From NCBI GenBank assembly GCA_051453625.1, contig JBOZIK010000001.1:87800524-87838171 (forward strand): 37,648 nt of DNA, in the 5' to 3' direction. The position numbers and the translations under genes are program-made. Below the pieces are notes generated by a model. The model did not search any database, had not been told where the DNA came from, and saw nothing but the letters and a program-made list of their open reading frames with translations. The DNA is from Welwitschia mirabilis. Its lineage: Eukaryota > Gnetophyta > Gnetopsida > Welwitschiales. Below are positions 1 to 12,158 of the stretch, one piece after another; position 1 is the stretch's first letter; every line of letters begins with the position of its first letter.

Positions 1-189
1 CCATCTTAGAAATCAAAAATCTTTTTCTTAATCTAATAATATCATCTATATTAATACTAAAATCCTCTAAATCTATTCATTTTTCTAACTAGTCCTTTAA
101 TTTTTGATGATTCTCATCCTTTTAATCCCTTTTATATAATAGTAGGAATTTGTCTTTAAATTTCCATGATTACTTTTAGATAACCTTAT

Positions 190-600
190 CTACTAAGAGC
201 ATTTGCAACCTTGTTTCTCTTACCTTCGTTGCATAAAATCTCTAAATCAAAATTATATATAAAAATTTCATCCATCTTTTTTGTCTAAGATTTAAGTTTG
301 GTTAAGTAAAAATGTATTATAAACTTTTATAACCTATTCAAAATTCTAATTTTACACCATAGAGATAATGCTTCCATAGTTTTAAAGCAAAAATTAATAT
401 AGCTAATTCAAGATTATGAATAAAATAATTTCTCTTATGAGTTTTCAGTTGTATTAAGCTATAAGCCATTACACTTCTAACTTGTTTAAGAACTACTCCA
501 AGATCTTTTTTAGATGCATTGGTATAAACTAAAAATGTCTTTAAATCATCTAACATGGCTAATATTAGAGTACTAGTTAAGAATTATTTAAGACAATTAA
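190..600 (-). pseudogene. RNase H domain relic of left Ty3 copy
   Basis: The best surviving frame is 338-556, 72 codons without a stop. It contains FLVYTNAS, the segment carrying a catalytic aspartate of retroelement RNase H (here YTNAS, so the aspartate is Asn), then HNLELAILIFALKLWKHYLY. Further down, around 195-235, another frame gives a short NKVANALSR-like end of the domain. The homologous stretch in the right copy (15080-15440) reads FLVYTDAL and HDLELYIVMLALKLWNHYLY, which confirms the assignment. The protein would degrade RNA of the RNA/DNA hybrid during reverse transcription. This copy is inactive. Confidence 0.85.
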
Positions 601-1750
601 ATGACTGCTTATAGTTTTTCCATTGTAGAATTTATTTTTCTTTAAAAGGCTTATTGATGAAGAATCTATCTTAGAGAAGTTGAAGATGAATCGATCATAT
701 TATCTAATAAAACCAAGAAATCTTCTAATCTTAGTAATATTTATAGGTACTTACCATTTCATGATTACTCTAACTTTTTCTTGATCTGCTGATATACCTT
801 CTTTAGATATGATGTAGAAATTGAATAGATTTCTTCCAAAAAGTGCATTTTTCATGTTAGCATATAATTGGTAATTCAATAAAGTTTGTAATACTATTTT
901 TAAGTGTTTTTAATTTTCTTTATAATTTTTGAAATAAATGAGGATATAATTAATAAATACTATTACAAAATAATCAATATGTGATTAAAAGATTTAATTC
1001 ATAAGACTCATAAATATTGTAAGGGTATTAGTTAAACCAAAACGTATAACAGTGAATTCATAGTACCCATCAAACTTAATTATATCTAGATTTTAGATCA
1101 ATTTTTGAGAATACTTTGCTTTCTCGAGCTCATTGAAAAGGTCATATATTCTTAGTAGTGGATACTTATTTTTATGGTAATCTTATTTAGCTATCTATAA
1201 CCAATGCATAATCTTAGTATTTAATTCTTCTTATTTACAAATAATATAGGTGCCTCATATGGTGATACACTAAGATGATTGAAGCCTTTTTGTAAAAGTT
1301 CTTTAAGCTAAATTTTTAGTTCTTTCATTTATGTAGAAGACATTCTAAATGATTCATTATAAATTGATTGGATTTCTAAGATTAATTCTATGAAACACTC
1401 AACTTTCTAAAGTTGTATCACTCCTAGTAATTCTATTGTAAATATATCAAGATATTCTTGGACTATTAGTATATTCTTTACTAAAGTTTTTCCTTCCTTC
1501 AAGCTACCTAGATTTAGGTATCACATATAAATTAGTAATCCACTCTTAATTTCTCTTTTTATATCTGTACATTAATTAATTTCTCCATTGCTAATTTGTA
1601 ATAACCTTGTATGAGTTCTTGATGATAATTCATAATTTCTACTTGATGCTTTTCATATTTTATAACTACTTTATTTGGCATTAATAAATTCATATCAAGA
1701 AAATATCATATTTTCCTAAGTTGATAACAATTTGTTGTATCTAAAAATTC
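600..1750 (-). pseudogene. Reverse transcriptase relic of left Ty3 copy
   Basis: Around 1250-1170 the minus strand gives LCIGYR followed by LNKITIKI, the fingers/palm segment normally containing a catalytic aspartate (here Gly). At 946-957 the second catalytic motif reads FINY, with both aspartates replaced. It is flanked by an intact-looking block (ILIYF, then a KHLKIVLQTL segment). Downstream, about 790-690, an EGISAD-like and RRFLGF-like stretch marks the connection region. Multiple stops and frameshifts are present. The enzyme would copy element RNA into DNA in the cytoplasm, but this copy cannot be catalytic. Confidence 0.85.
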
Positions 1751-2059
1751 CCCTCGCTTATGAATAAAGTACACTTTTGAACTTGCCAATTAATTTTGTA
1801 CATAAACGCATTTGTTTGCTTTATGCTTTTCTCAATTAGAGTATAACATAATTTTTCTCTTACAATAATTTTAAAAGATACAAAGCAATGTGTTATTTAT
1901 AATTAAATAAAATAATTTTCTTTATTATTAAGTCTTATTTTCTATAATAGAGCTCTTAAATTGTAGCTCTTTATTACGTAGTACTACTTAAAGGCATCCT
2001 ATTGATTGACAAATACTTTTTAACGCTTGAGGCTTTTTTGGTTACTATCTAAAAAGATC

Positions 2060-3135
2060 TTTATTATGTAATGAACATTCTATTTCATTATGATTTCCTT
2101 TACAATGGTAGCATTAATACCCATTATATTCCTTTTTTTATTAATACAAACTAGGAATTTCCTAGAAGTTGGATCTCTGAGATTGATTACTTGCATAGCC
2201 TTTACTAAAAACCCTTTAGTTTCTTTTAAAAGGATTCTTCTTTGATTGATTAAAATTCTTGTTTTTGCTATTACTACTATTGACATTATTTTTGATGAAG
2301 TTCAAATTATTATTTTGATAAGACATTTGTGATCAGTTTTCCTTAAGGATATGCCCTTTTAGAGGAATTCTTTTCTTAATTTCTTATTATCTTTGATAGT
2401 TTTGTTTTTCTATCTTTGCCTTTTATACAAGATCTTCTAGATTCTTAGGTTAAAACATGGATACTTTGGTAATAATAAAAGAACGAAAACTATTAATAAA
2501 TATATATGCTTTAGATTCTTTGTCTAAATGCATATGTGATACACATCTTAATAATTTTATGAATTTGCACTCATGAGATGCTAGGGTCACATTATGGATT
2601 TGTCTTAGAATTTGTAACCTTCTAGTAAATATTGAACTTGATAATGTATCTATCTTTTAAGATATGCTCAAATTTCCTCTATGAAAGTCTTATATCTCTT
2701 AACTTAGTCATTCTTATTTTTTACTATAAATTAGCTTTTCATTATAACATATAAATAACTAAAGAATCCTTTTCATATTCATCACATCCTAAGGTACTTA
2801 TGACCTTTTCAAAATCACATAGTTATGCTTTTGCTTTACAAGGATCTGAACCTACTATAAACATTTTTGGATTTATCTTACTAAATGTTTAAATTAATTT
2901 CCTCATACCCACTTTCTTAGGTTGATTTATACCATTATTTACTTATGGGTTTTGACCTCAATTTACTATTTGTGATAGGAATTGTATAAAGATATTAATC
3001 AATGCTTCTGGATTAAGGTTGAATGGGATTTTATTTCTATCATTAGATTACTAACTCTCTTGTGAATTCTCTTGACATTGACTACATGATACAACTGACA
3101 TGGCCTTATGGTTTAATTGATGATGACAAGGCATC
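2060..3135 (-). pseudogene. gag relic of left Ty3 copy, with CCHC-type knuckle
   Basis: The minus strand carries an Asn/Gln-rich gag tail followed by a zinc knuckle at 2075-2113 reading CYHCKGNHNEIEC. Its spacing is C-x2-C-x3-H-x4-C, one residue shorter than the classic x4. An NQSQRSN block just upstream occurs identically in the right copy (about 13080-13100). The N-terminal part (about 2640-3130) pairs with 12230-12700 of the right copy, sharing a LGC/LGCD-EYEK segment. Stops and frameshifts are frequent. A 68-codon open frame at 2080-2286 is in a different frame from the knuckle and is not the gag product. Confidence 0.82.
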
Positions 3136-4058
3136 TAAAAGAAGGATAAATTTTTATGGGATTACAATTAGAAATAGGATAGATACTATTAAAGGTTAAA
3201 CTTAGAAATATTTTTATGATATTAGGAAGAGGTGATTTTCCTTTATTTATAACTTAAGGTACATAATAAATTTTATCCCCTTTCTTTATTTACAATAGAT
3301 AAGATTTACAAGTCATGAATATGGGTTTTTTACTTTAAGTTTTTGTGACCACATAATTTAAAATGAATAACTTATTTAGAGATTTGATTATTTCCAAGGG
3401 AATCTAATTATATGTATTTATATTTCTTGTAAAAGGTTAAGCTCTTTAAAAAATCATATAAGATCATTGTCCTAAATTTTTAAGATAATTGTAATTATTC
3501 TAATGATTATTATCTATAGCTAGAAGGTAATAGAGTCTTTAATGACTGGATTTCATCATCCTTCTTAGTTTTTTTATGATTTTAGAATTATCATAAATAT
3601 GATTCACATAATGATCATCTAGTAGTTAGGGTTATAGTTAACCTTATGAATATTCTCAAACTATCCCAAATATAATCAACTTCTAAGATTATTAAGATGC
3701 TAATATTATGATTAGTTTAATTTTTATAATTATTGTGGTTAACATGAATGAAATTTGATATATATTTAATGAGTAGGAAAATTATGGATATAATGAAAGT
3801 TATGACTATTAAGAAATATGATTAAATTCATGTTTATGTAGGAGTTAGAATAATCTTGGAATCTAGTATTATCAAGGATATAACAGATTTTACTCATGGC
3901 CTAATATTATTAAGAATATAACTAAATTTATAGATATTAGAAATTAAGATTATTATGATTACAACTAACTTTATAATTACTAAGGAGAAAGGTTGTTAAA
4001 GATATAATTGGATTTATGTTCTTATAAATTTATAAGTTCTTAATTGTTTAAGTTAACC
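3135..4058 (-). repeat. Retrotransposon leader with degenerate AT-rich tandem repeats
   Basis: Between primer-binding site and gag the sequence consists of loosely repeated AT-rich blocks (phrases like attattaag, gatataac and aatttat recur at irregular spacing, clearest at 3650-4020). No sustained reading frame is visible. It fits the untranslated leader of a long-LTR Ty3 element. In the right copy this section is missing, because an unrelated LTR lies where it should be. Confidence 0.6.
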
Positions 4059-4062
4059 TAGA

Positions 4063-4074
4063 GCTCTGATATTA
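4063..4074 (-). other. Primer-binding site (initiator Met-tRNA type), decayed
   Basis: On the minus strand, TAATATCAGAGC lies just inside the LTR. It matches the usual plant Ty3 tRNA-Met site TGGTATCAGAGC except for two G-to-A changes. Its position four bases from the LTR end (4078) fixes the orientation of the element as minus. Confidence 0.82.
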
Positions 4075-4077
4075 ATT

Positions 4078-7000
4078 TGTGATATCCTCTCTTCTCCTAT
4101 CCTAATTGACCACTATTTTTCCTTTTTCTTTCTTCTTTAATATTATTACCTAATAGATATAGTAGAGCATAGGATTAAATTTAACTTATTCCTTTATTAG
4201 CATTTCTATATTATAATAAACAAAATCATATTAATATTATATATTTATCTATAATTAATTTTTAGATTATATTGACCTACAAATAATAGCAATATTATAA
4301 GTTTTTGTCCTCCATTTCTTCTTAGTTTTTCATCACATAGAAGATATCTTTTAAAAAGTTAAGGAGATATAAACTTGTTATAAATATACATGTATAAGTT
4401 TAAAGGTAATACCTAACCAATATAATATGAGATTACAACCCTAATTAATGGCATGTCAACTCGATATTTATCCACACTTCAGATGTGAGTTCATTTTACT
4501 TCAGGTTCTAAACTATAGAAGCATGGCTAGGCTCAATTTCATAGGATTTCATTTCACATTAATATAATCCAAGTACAGGTAACATGTCATATATGAGGTG
4601 GATGCATACTTATAAATAATCCCTACTTCCTTTAAAAATCTTCAAAAATAGTGCAACATAATCTATCAAGGCTAGTCGCTCAAGATATTAAAACAGAATA
4701 AATTCATACATGGGTAGGACAATAGAGTAGTGATAAAATCCACTTTCATAAGGGTATTTTAAAAAAATGCAATACAACCCATCTTGGTGATGAAATCCAA
4801 GTGATAGGATGATTATTATTAGAATTATTTTAATTTAGTTCTATTTGATAAATACACTACATAAATGCATGCAGACAATTCTAACTAATATAGATATTTA
4901 ATCGATTATTTACCTAGTTATAATAATACTAGTCATTATGAAATTTATTTTACAAAAAAATCATAAAAGGAAAATAACCATACTAGAACATCTCTATATT
5001 CAAGATTACAATAATGAAAATCTAAATAAAGGAAATATCCTTTTCTTTATTATCTAAATAAAGGAAATATTTTTTTCTTTTTTATTTTAATGATAATAAA
5101 AATAATTAAAATATATCAAATCATATCTTAATAATGAACTTAAAAAAAACTAACACATACCTAGAGCTATGTCAATCTTAGAAGCATTCTTCCATGTTCA
5201 TATGACAATTTCCATAGATTGGTGTAATGAAGATAAACAAATGAAACTATAACTCAAGCATAATTGTGAAGATATAGCTTTTTATTTAAGATACATATGG
5301 TTATATTATGAGTTAATAAAATAAGTAATAATCTAAAAACTATTTATATTACTTAAGATACATATGTTTATATTATGAGTTAATAAAATAAGTAATAAGC
5401 TAAAAACTATTTATATTACTTAAACCACTAAGGTGAAAACTCTTATGAGCATATACATTCAAAGTAAGATAAAGAAAAAAGGTAAAAGAGGTATTTTTAC
5501 AAATCAAATATTATTTTTAGGTAATTTAACTCAAAGCTACTAGTAGAAACATATCTTATATACTTAAATTCCCTATAAAATTTTATGTAATAATTTTTCT
5601 TTAATTTAAAATGTCAATTATAGCATTTTTGGGCTCTAAGGAGACATCATAGTCAAAAATTAATACTTAATTACTTACAAAGTAGAAAAATAAATTATAG
5701 TATTTTCAAAGACTAGAAACATAATAGGATCCTCAAAATCTAAGTTAAACTAAGGTCATCATTAAAGATTAAAAACTATCAAAGTTTCTAAAATTATAGT
5801 CCTACCACACTATACTAAAATCATAACTTTCAAAATACTTTGAGTATTTAAATGATTCAAGATTTTTTAAAAAGCTTATTTAATTTCCTATAATGTAGGA
5901 TTCTTAACTTTTTAAATATTATAATAGGTAGTTATAGAAATGTAAATTAATTGCTTACTATTTTTTGCATTTATTTTCTAATACATTTTAACAAATGAAT
6001 TTTTAAATAATAATTACACATTAGAAAAATTATAATTTTTTACATTTTCATATTTACAACACAATTATAGACATAAATAAAAAATTTAACTAATTTATAC
6101 ATACTAATTAATAATCTATGGTGTTTTTAACCTATGCTTCTATTTTAGAACTTTAATTTTTTACCATAATAAAATTATAATAAAGTATCTATAATTAATT
6201 CTACAATAATTTAAATTAGTAAATTAATGGATATACTAGATAAATATCTATAAAATATCTTAACTAAATTACTAATTCAAATAATTGTAGAGATAAAAAT
6301 TAAATAAATTCAAAAAACACCATTTACTATAAGCCTTGGAATTTCCATAAAAGAGTACTAGCTTAAAAGAAATTTTTGAGGATCAAAATTTGCCCTTTAT
6401 GAGATGAACCTAGTGGATAATAGATAAAAATTTAATGTTAAAATAAATATGAATACCTAAATTTTTTATTTTTTAAATAGTAAACCCTTTAATTACTTGA
6501 TTGTAATCATTCATTAGCGACCTCCATCTCCAAACACAAGAAACCCTTCATATCTTTGTAGCATCTTGGTAAGAGTTAATGTGAGGAAATAATATTTCAT
6601 AATATAACTATATAAAAATACTAAATAATTCTTTAATCCAATATTACATCATTCCAATCAAATCTTAAAAAGAGTTCATACTAACAATAAGAATAAAGAG
6701 CTTACTCGGAAAGATTAGTAAGCCCTTGATAGCTAAAGATTGATGAAGATTTAAGCTTAAGACATTTTTAGCTTCAAGATTCTAAGCTCTAATTTCCACA
6801 AGAAAGAGAATGAAAGAAAGAGGAAAGAAGGACATGCACTTATATTAAAAAAAAAAAAATTAAAGTCTTTCCTTTTGCAAAAGAAGAAAAGAATATCTAT
6901 ATATAAATAAACAAAGGCACGTAGCTCAAGATCATAAGATCACATGATTTAACATTGATAAGTGGGATAAGTAATAAGTGACATTGAAGTACAAAATGAC

Positions 7001-7764
7001 ATCATATTTATGAGTCATGCACCTAACTATGATGAGTAATGTTTTTGCTTTAATTAGTAAGATTAATTACATACATCATTTTTTTATGCTAGCTCCTTCT
7101 TAATCCTTTATAGGCTCATAAGTAAGTTTAATTCATCTAAGACATGCATCAAAAGAATAAATGCAAAAATTTCAAAATTGTCATATGACATAATGAGACA
7201 AAATCTTTAGTTCCAAAGAATAAAACAATGAGTATGCTATAAAACAAGTGTCGTTATACACCTTAACAGCATAAAAGTCATGATAGAGTAAATCTACATA
7301 TTTATTATTCTTAGTTCTAGGTAAGAATGCATGTATGTGTTAACATGCTCATTTATTTCATAATGCATAAAATCTATCAATTACATAACATAATGAAGAA
7401 AATTTTTATTCATAATATAGTACACCTATCCCATTTATGAAGAATTTAAATGAGCAAATAAGATGCAAAATATGTTATTATGACCTCTTAAAATTCTTAA
7501 TTTACTAGTTTTATCATGTGATTTCAATTCCTCACATGATGGGGTTATCTAATTTTAAATTTTTAGATAGCTTTTATTATAAAAATATTTTAACATAATT
7601 TTTATCATTTTTATAGTAAATTATAAAAATTATAAACTAAAATTAGTTTAAACTACCATCTTATTTTAACAAGGCCTTTAAATAAGGATAATTAATTCTT
7701 TTATTAAAATTTTAATATACTTAATATTCAAGTAAATAAGGTTTAAAAAATATGGGATATGACA
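4078..7764 (-). mobile_element. 5' LTR of left Ty3 copy (3687 bp)
   Basis: On the minus strand the LTR begins TGTCATATCC at 7764 and ends GGATATCACA at 4078, so the ends form a near-perfect inverted pair. The inner end abuts the primer-binding site. Its final 700 bp align in inverted orientation with 34490-35192, for example an ACTTCAGGTTCTA stretch near 4500 and its complement near 34650. The block at 7040-7200 matches 35750-35900 in the same orientation. A TATA-like run (tatatata) near 6893-6908 would be the core promoter. The LTR holds a 67 bp tandem duplication (5286-5419) and a poly(A) run near 6848. No gene is visible inside. Confidence 0.82.
5286..5419. repeat. Two tandem copies of a 67 bp unit
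   Basis: Bases 5286-5352 and 5353-5419 are nearly identical direct copies, differing by a small number of substitutions or single-base changes. They lie inside the left LTR and are probably a replication-slippage or unequal-exchange product. Confidence 0.85.
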
Positions 7765-8150
7765 TTTTATCAATAATTAGAGGAATTCAAATCATCATAA
7801 TATCATGGACCTCTTAAGTAAGAAAAAAAGATACATAAATAACTTTGAAATTTTCTAACTCAAGGAATAAGAATTAACACTTTGCAATAGGATGTATCCT
7901 ACTTGAAGTTAATTACTTATCAATGGTATCTTATTTTTAAATAACATACATTATTTAAAATCAACAAAACATCATAGGTCTGCTTGAATAAGATGAACAT
8001 GATAACATACTAATTGAAGTTAACATATAATAACCATGATTACCAATCATCAATAGAGAAAGATAGCTGTAAAACAATAATACTATAGACATTGTAATAA
8101 TTATGGTATGCTTCAAGGTATACCTCCATCTACCTTGGATTCCTCCCATT
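7765..8150. other. No recognisable feature
   Basis: This A/T-rich stretch lies between the left LTR end and the first assembly gap. A 62-codon minus-strand frame (7961-8149) has no recognisable similarity and a composition expected by chance. The missing second LTR of the neighbouring Athila/Tat-like element could begin near here or inside the gap. Confidence 0.5.
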
Positions 8151-8848
8151 NNNNNNNNNNNNNNNNNNNNNNNNNNNNNNNNNNNNNNNNNNNNNNNNNN
8201 NNNNNNNNNNNNNNNNNNNNNNNNNNNNNNNNNNNNNNNNNNNNNNNNNNNNNNNNNNNNNNNNNNNNNNNNNNNNNNNNNNNNNNNNNNNNNNNNNNNN
8301 NNNNNNNNNNNNNNNNNNNNNNNNNNNNNNNNNNNNNNNNNNNNNNNNNNNNNNNNNNNNNNNNNNNNNNNNNNNNNNNNNNNNNNNNNNNNNNNNNNNN
8401 NNNNNNNNNNNNNNNNNNNNNNNNNNNNNNNNNNNNNNNNNNNNNNNNNNNNNNNNNNNNNNNNNNNNNNNNNNNNNNNNNNNNNNNNNNNNNNNNNNNN
8501 NNNNNNNNNNNNNNNNNNNNNNNNNNNNNNNNNNNNNNNNNNNNNNNNNNNNNNNNNNNNNNNNNNNNNNNNNNNNNNNNNNNNNNNNNNNNNNNNNNNN
8601 NNNNNNNNNNNNNNNNNNNNNNNNNNNNNNNNNNNNNNNNNNNNNNNNNNNNNNNNNNNNNNNNNNNNNNNNNNNNNNNNNNNNNNNNNNNNNNNNNNNN
8701 NNNNNNNNNNNNNNNNNNNNNNNNNNNNNNNNNNNNNNNNNNNNNNNNNNNNNNNNNNNNNNNNNNNNNNNNNNNNNNNNNNNNNNNNNNNNNNNNNNNN
8801 NNNNNNNNNNNNNNNNNNNNNNNNNNNNNNNNNNNNNNNNNNNNNNNN
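8151..8848. other. Assembly gap (698 N)
   Basis: All bases are unknown. Open frames that span it consist of undetermined residues and were ignored. Confidence 1.
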
Positions 8849-8988
8849 AACTAGGAAGTTTCTCTAAACTTAAGAAAAATCTGAACATGACATTTTAGAA
8901 GATAGATAAAAAATGAAAAATTGATATAATTCACTGAAAAATATTCTTTTATCAAATTTGTGTAAAAAGGTATATGCATAATTATCAT

Positions 8989-10000
8989 TCAAAAAGTCAT
9001 TGGTATTACTATAAAGAATAAAAGGGTGTTAGAAATAGCATAGAATGTCTTAGGAGAATTGATTAATGTATGGTTAAAATAGCTAAAAATATCTTTAAGA
9101 CTCAACTTAAGGCATGGATTAGACTTAAGAAGATAAGGATTTCTCCAAGCTATAATTCCAAATAATCCCAAGTTATGTTTTTCCAAGGTAAAATCATCAT
9201 AAGGAAATGTTACCATAGGAGTAGAAGAGAGCATAATATTTTGAGTTTTATATGAATTTGCAAGGGGGAAAACTAGAAGATCATTTTTCATAGGAGTGGT
9301 GTCTTCAATTTGGGTTAGTTCAAAGGTCATACTAAATTTATCTTCTATTTAACTTTGTTGGTTCTCCATGGCTACTTATTAATTCTTTTCTTCATTATTA
9401 TCACTGTTATTATTTTGTTGAATGTTATCTTCATCATGCTAAAAATGGTTGGATTCATCATTATATTGATTAAAAATAGTAATTTCATCATCTTCTCTAT
9501 GTGTTAGAGGATTTTTAAAATTTTCTTCATCATTTTCCAAAAGTAAGTGAATGTTAAGGGAAATAGTCCAAAATTTCTATTTCATTTTCATCCTCATCCT
9601 TATTTTTATTTATGTTTTGATTGTAAACTTCTTCATTTTAAATTGGGATATCCTCCATAAGGTTGGAAAATTTCTCCATAATTTCTATCATATCATCACC
9701 ATTTTAAGGTAAGAGTTGGTATTACTTTATGTAGTAATCTCAATGTTTTCTTTGTCATTCGTAAGATAAGAAGTAGAAGATGTAATGGAGGAGGCTTCAG
9801 AATGCTATTGACTATAGACTTGAGTAATGACTTCTACTAATTTATCTAAATTTTTGCAAGTTTCTCACTTGATTATGCTTCTTATTCACTTTTGTTCATA
9901 CACTCATGAAGAAATTATGATAGAAAATCTACTTCACCATCTATTCTTCTTCATATTCTTCCATAAAAGGAGGTATTATTTGGCTAAATCTATTGTTCAA
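8989..10000 (-). pseudogene. Acidic relic ORF of an Athila/Tat-type LTR element
   Basis: Downstream of the primer-binding site at 10654 the minus strand carries a relic coding frame. The C-terminal 113 codons (8989-9330) are uninterrupted. Upstream the same frame continues to about 9540 with only isolated TAG/TAA stops, and is rich in Asp, Glu and Asn (for example REDDEI and HDEDNIQQNNNSDNNEE). Further upstream, about 9540-10000, coding-like segments continue with frameshifts (IMEKFSNLMEDIP, EEYEEE, KNLDKLVEVITQVYSQ). I do not recognise the protein. The position directly after leader and primer site suggests a gag or extra 5' ORF of the element, and the acidic composition is unlike a normal nucleocapsid. 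It could also be captured host sequence. Confidence 0.5.
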
Positions 10001-10653
10001 AGATTCTATAAATGGGTAAGAATTACTAGAAGGTTGAGATTCATTGGCACACCTATGTATCAGTTAAAAATAACTGGGTGAAAAATAGGAATTATGTTAG
10101 TTTTCCAATGCCAGTTATTTCTTGCTTTCTATAATGAGTTCATGGAGAGGCTTTTATTTTATTTTTTTAGCAAATATCTCCTTTAAAGTTTTTTAATCAA
10201 TCATCCAAAAAATATAAAAAGAACAACTATACTCAAAATAATAAGTGAGATTACTAACCAAGTATTAGTAATATCAAAAATAAAAAAGATAATTAAATAA
10301 TTTTGGATGAAAATTTCCAAGTTCATACTAAATGCAAAGGGTGCACTTAAGATGGTAATCTTCAAGATCACTCTAAGTTATGAGGAGTAAACCATAAAAA
10401 TAAAATAAAATTGAAAAAGTAAAGACTATGTACAATCCAAGGAGATAATTAAGGAAACCTTATAGACTTAAACTTGAAAGTAATATACAACATTAAAAGA
10501 AAGTAATACAATCAAATGACAATTTTACCTTTTCTTTTTGATGTAGAACTTGAAATAAACCAAAGCTCACTTCATTTAATGAATTATTTCTTGGATACTT
10601 ATGTTCTTTTGGTAAGGATATTAAATATGATCCTCTTCAAAGAATCACTTTTC
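10001..10653 (-). other. Leader of the Athila/Tat-type element
   Basis: Lies between the primer-binding site and the relic ORF. It is A/T-rich and I see no motif beyond the site itself. The 84-codon plus-strand frame at 9827-10081 is the reverse of the relic coding sequence and was not taken as a gene. Confidence 0.4.
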
Positions 10654-10671
10654 TCCTAAGCAACGGTGTCA
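10654..10671 (-). other. Primer-binding site, tRNA-Asp type as in Athila/Tat elements
   Basis: On the minus strand the bases read TGACACCGTTGCTTAGGA. Plant Athila/Tat elements commonly use TGGCGCCGTTGCCGGGGA. Thirteen of 18 positions agree, and all five differences are G-to-A or C-to-T transitions. The site lies three bases from the LTR end at 10675, exactly where a primer site belongs. Confidence 0.75.
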
Positions 10672-11187
10672 AAATGATGTTGTTTCTAAGTGTGATGTTG
10701 TTCAATAAGCTATAAGTTAGTCTTAAAACATCCCAAAGCATAGTTTAAGTAATGAAACTCTCCTAGTATAGTGTTAGGATTTGACTTAGATTTATAGATG
10801 TTAACAAAAATGAGTTGGAAGATATTATTCTAATGAAAAGAAAGAATTAGAAAGAGAGGAGTAGATAATTCATTATGTTTTTAAATTATCAAAATAAAAT
10901 GAATTAAAGATGCAATGATGGAAATGATATGATCCAATGAAATGTAAAATGACTATGCTAAATGAATGTAATGCTAATTCAATTTGATTCACTAAAATAC
11001 CAATCTATTATCACTTAAGTTAGCCCTCATAAATCATAACATATTGTTATCAATGTCACTTAAATCTTGAAGAAAATATATCATGAAAAATAAGGAACAG
11101 AAAAAGAGAGAATGAAACAAAACATGCTTTATTAAAAATAAAATATGTTTACATTCTTTCATGAGTAATAGCACCTCAATGAAGGAG

Positions 11188-11201
11188 NNNNNNNNNNNNN
11201 N
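11188..11201. other. Assembly gap (14 N)
   Basis: Unknown bases within the Athila/Tat-type LTR. Confidence 1.
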
Positions 11202-11429
11202 CAACCAACATGAAGTGAAATCCATCTAAAAATCAAGATGAATCTTTTGTTAATTAATCTCCAATTATCACAAGATTAGAAATGCATCTAAGATGAGAAA
11301 AAATGTGTCTAGAAATTACTTATAGTTTTGAGTCAGCGATTGAGTTTGCTAAGGGGCATTATATGAAAGAACATCTTTGAAAATAAATTTTGATAAGGTT
11401 TAATTACATTTTCAAATAAATAATTAAAT

Positions 11430-11910
11430 GTCATCTAGGCTGTTGTCTACTTGATGAGATGAAACAATGGTGGAAACTGTTCCTTAATGTTTAATAATTA
11501 TCAATTTTGAATGTTCTTGATATTGTCTTGGCTGTCATCTAAATGATCATAGATGCATAATAGTATTATTTCCATTTTTTCTTTTCCTAATAATTGTCCT
11601 CTAATGTCATCTAAATGACAGGTTTGATGACACCTTCATCTACCATAAAACTATCAATTATGTCATGCCTTTTATCCTATAAATGATCATAAATGGATAA
11701 CGAGTCAAACTATTAAAAATATTACTTCTTTTTATGTTTTGGTGATGATTATCGTCTTCCTAGTATCATCTGAATAACCAAGTGGATGACACTATNNNNN
11801 NNNNNAACTTGCTATAATAACTTTTTGCTATAGTAGATACTATAGTAACCCTATTATAGTGATGGCATCCTATAGTGTCATCCAGACAACCAAGTGGATA
11901 ATGCTACAAT
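11430..11910. repeat. Dispersed palindromic GTCATC/GATGAC motifs in LTR
   Basis: At least five short blocks share a GTGTCATCC...GGATGACAC theme. They lie near 11430, 11531, 11608, 11764 and 11875. The last two also share ACCAAGTGGAT in the middle. Between them, TATAGTAAC-like phrases recur (11810-11990). Each block could fold as a small hairpin. This is part of the LTR body. Confidence 0.6.
11796..11805. other. Assembly gap (10 N)
   Basis: Unknown bases within the Athila/Tat-type LTR, at a palindromic repeat that probably hindered assembly. Confidence 1.
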
Positions 11911-12137
11911 AACCTAATATAGTGCATCTACTACACTAACTTTGACTACTACACTAACTACGGCTTCTATAGTAACTTTTCTTTAGTAACTTCACCCATA
12001 GGAACATTTGATTTTATCTAAATTATGCCTAATTTTATGGCTTTTATTTTTTATATCTAAAAGTAGTCAAATTGATCATAAAACCTATGAAATTAGGCCT
12101 AAAACACACTCTAAAAAATATGTTAAATTAGCCCAAT

Positions 12138-12158
12138 TTGGCCTTGTAACAAGGCCAA
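12138..12158. repeat. Perfect 9 bp inverted repeat (hairpin)
   Basis: The arms TTGGCCTTG and CAAGGCCAA flank a 3-base loop (TAA). It is GC-richer than its surroundings and lies close to the outer end of the Athila/Tat-type LTR, in the U3-like portion. Confidence 0.85.

Larger units (their letters stand above)
1..4077 (-). mobile_element. Degenerate Ty3/gypsy (chromovirus-like) internal region, left copy
   Basis: Read on the minus strand, this is the inside of an LTR retrotransposon. In order come leader (about 4060-3130), gag (about 3130-2060), protease (about 2000-1750), RT (about 1700-600) and RNase H (about 600-190). The integrase lies beyond the left edge of the window. Every domain is recognisable only by stitching frames together, because stops (mostly TAA/TAG) and frameshifts are dense. 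It aligns by eye over gag, RT and RNase H with the plus-strand copy at 12216-16296, so both belong to one family. The order RT, RNase H, integrase (seen in the other copy) and the Met-tRNA-type primer site place it in Ty3/gypsy. A chromovirus (Tekay/Del-like) assignment is inference from the very long LTR and the chromodomain-like end of the other copy. Confidence 0.88.

Noticed and set aside
2080-2286. 68-codon minus-strand ORF as gag product
   Set aside because: The zinc knuckle and the Asn/Gln-rich gag tail are in another frame; this one is a shadow.
8103-8888. Long open frames of about 250 codons on both strands
   Set aside because: They consist almost wholly of N bases. The same applies to frames across 18440-18645 and 20858-21476.
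9827-10081. 84-codon plus-strand ORF
   Set aside because: It is the reverse of the minus-strand relic coding region and has no recognisable domain.
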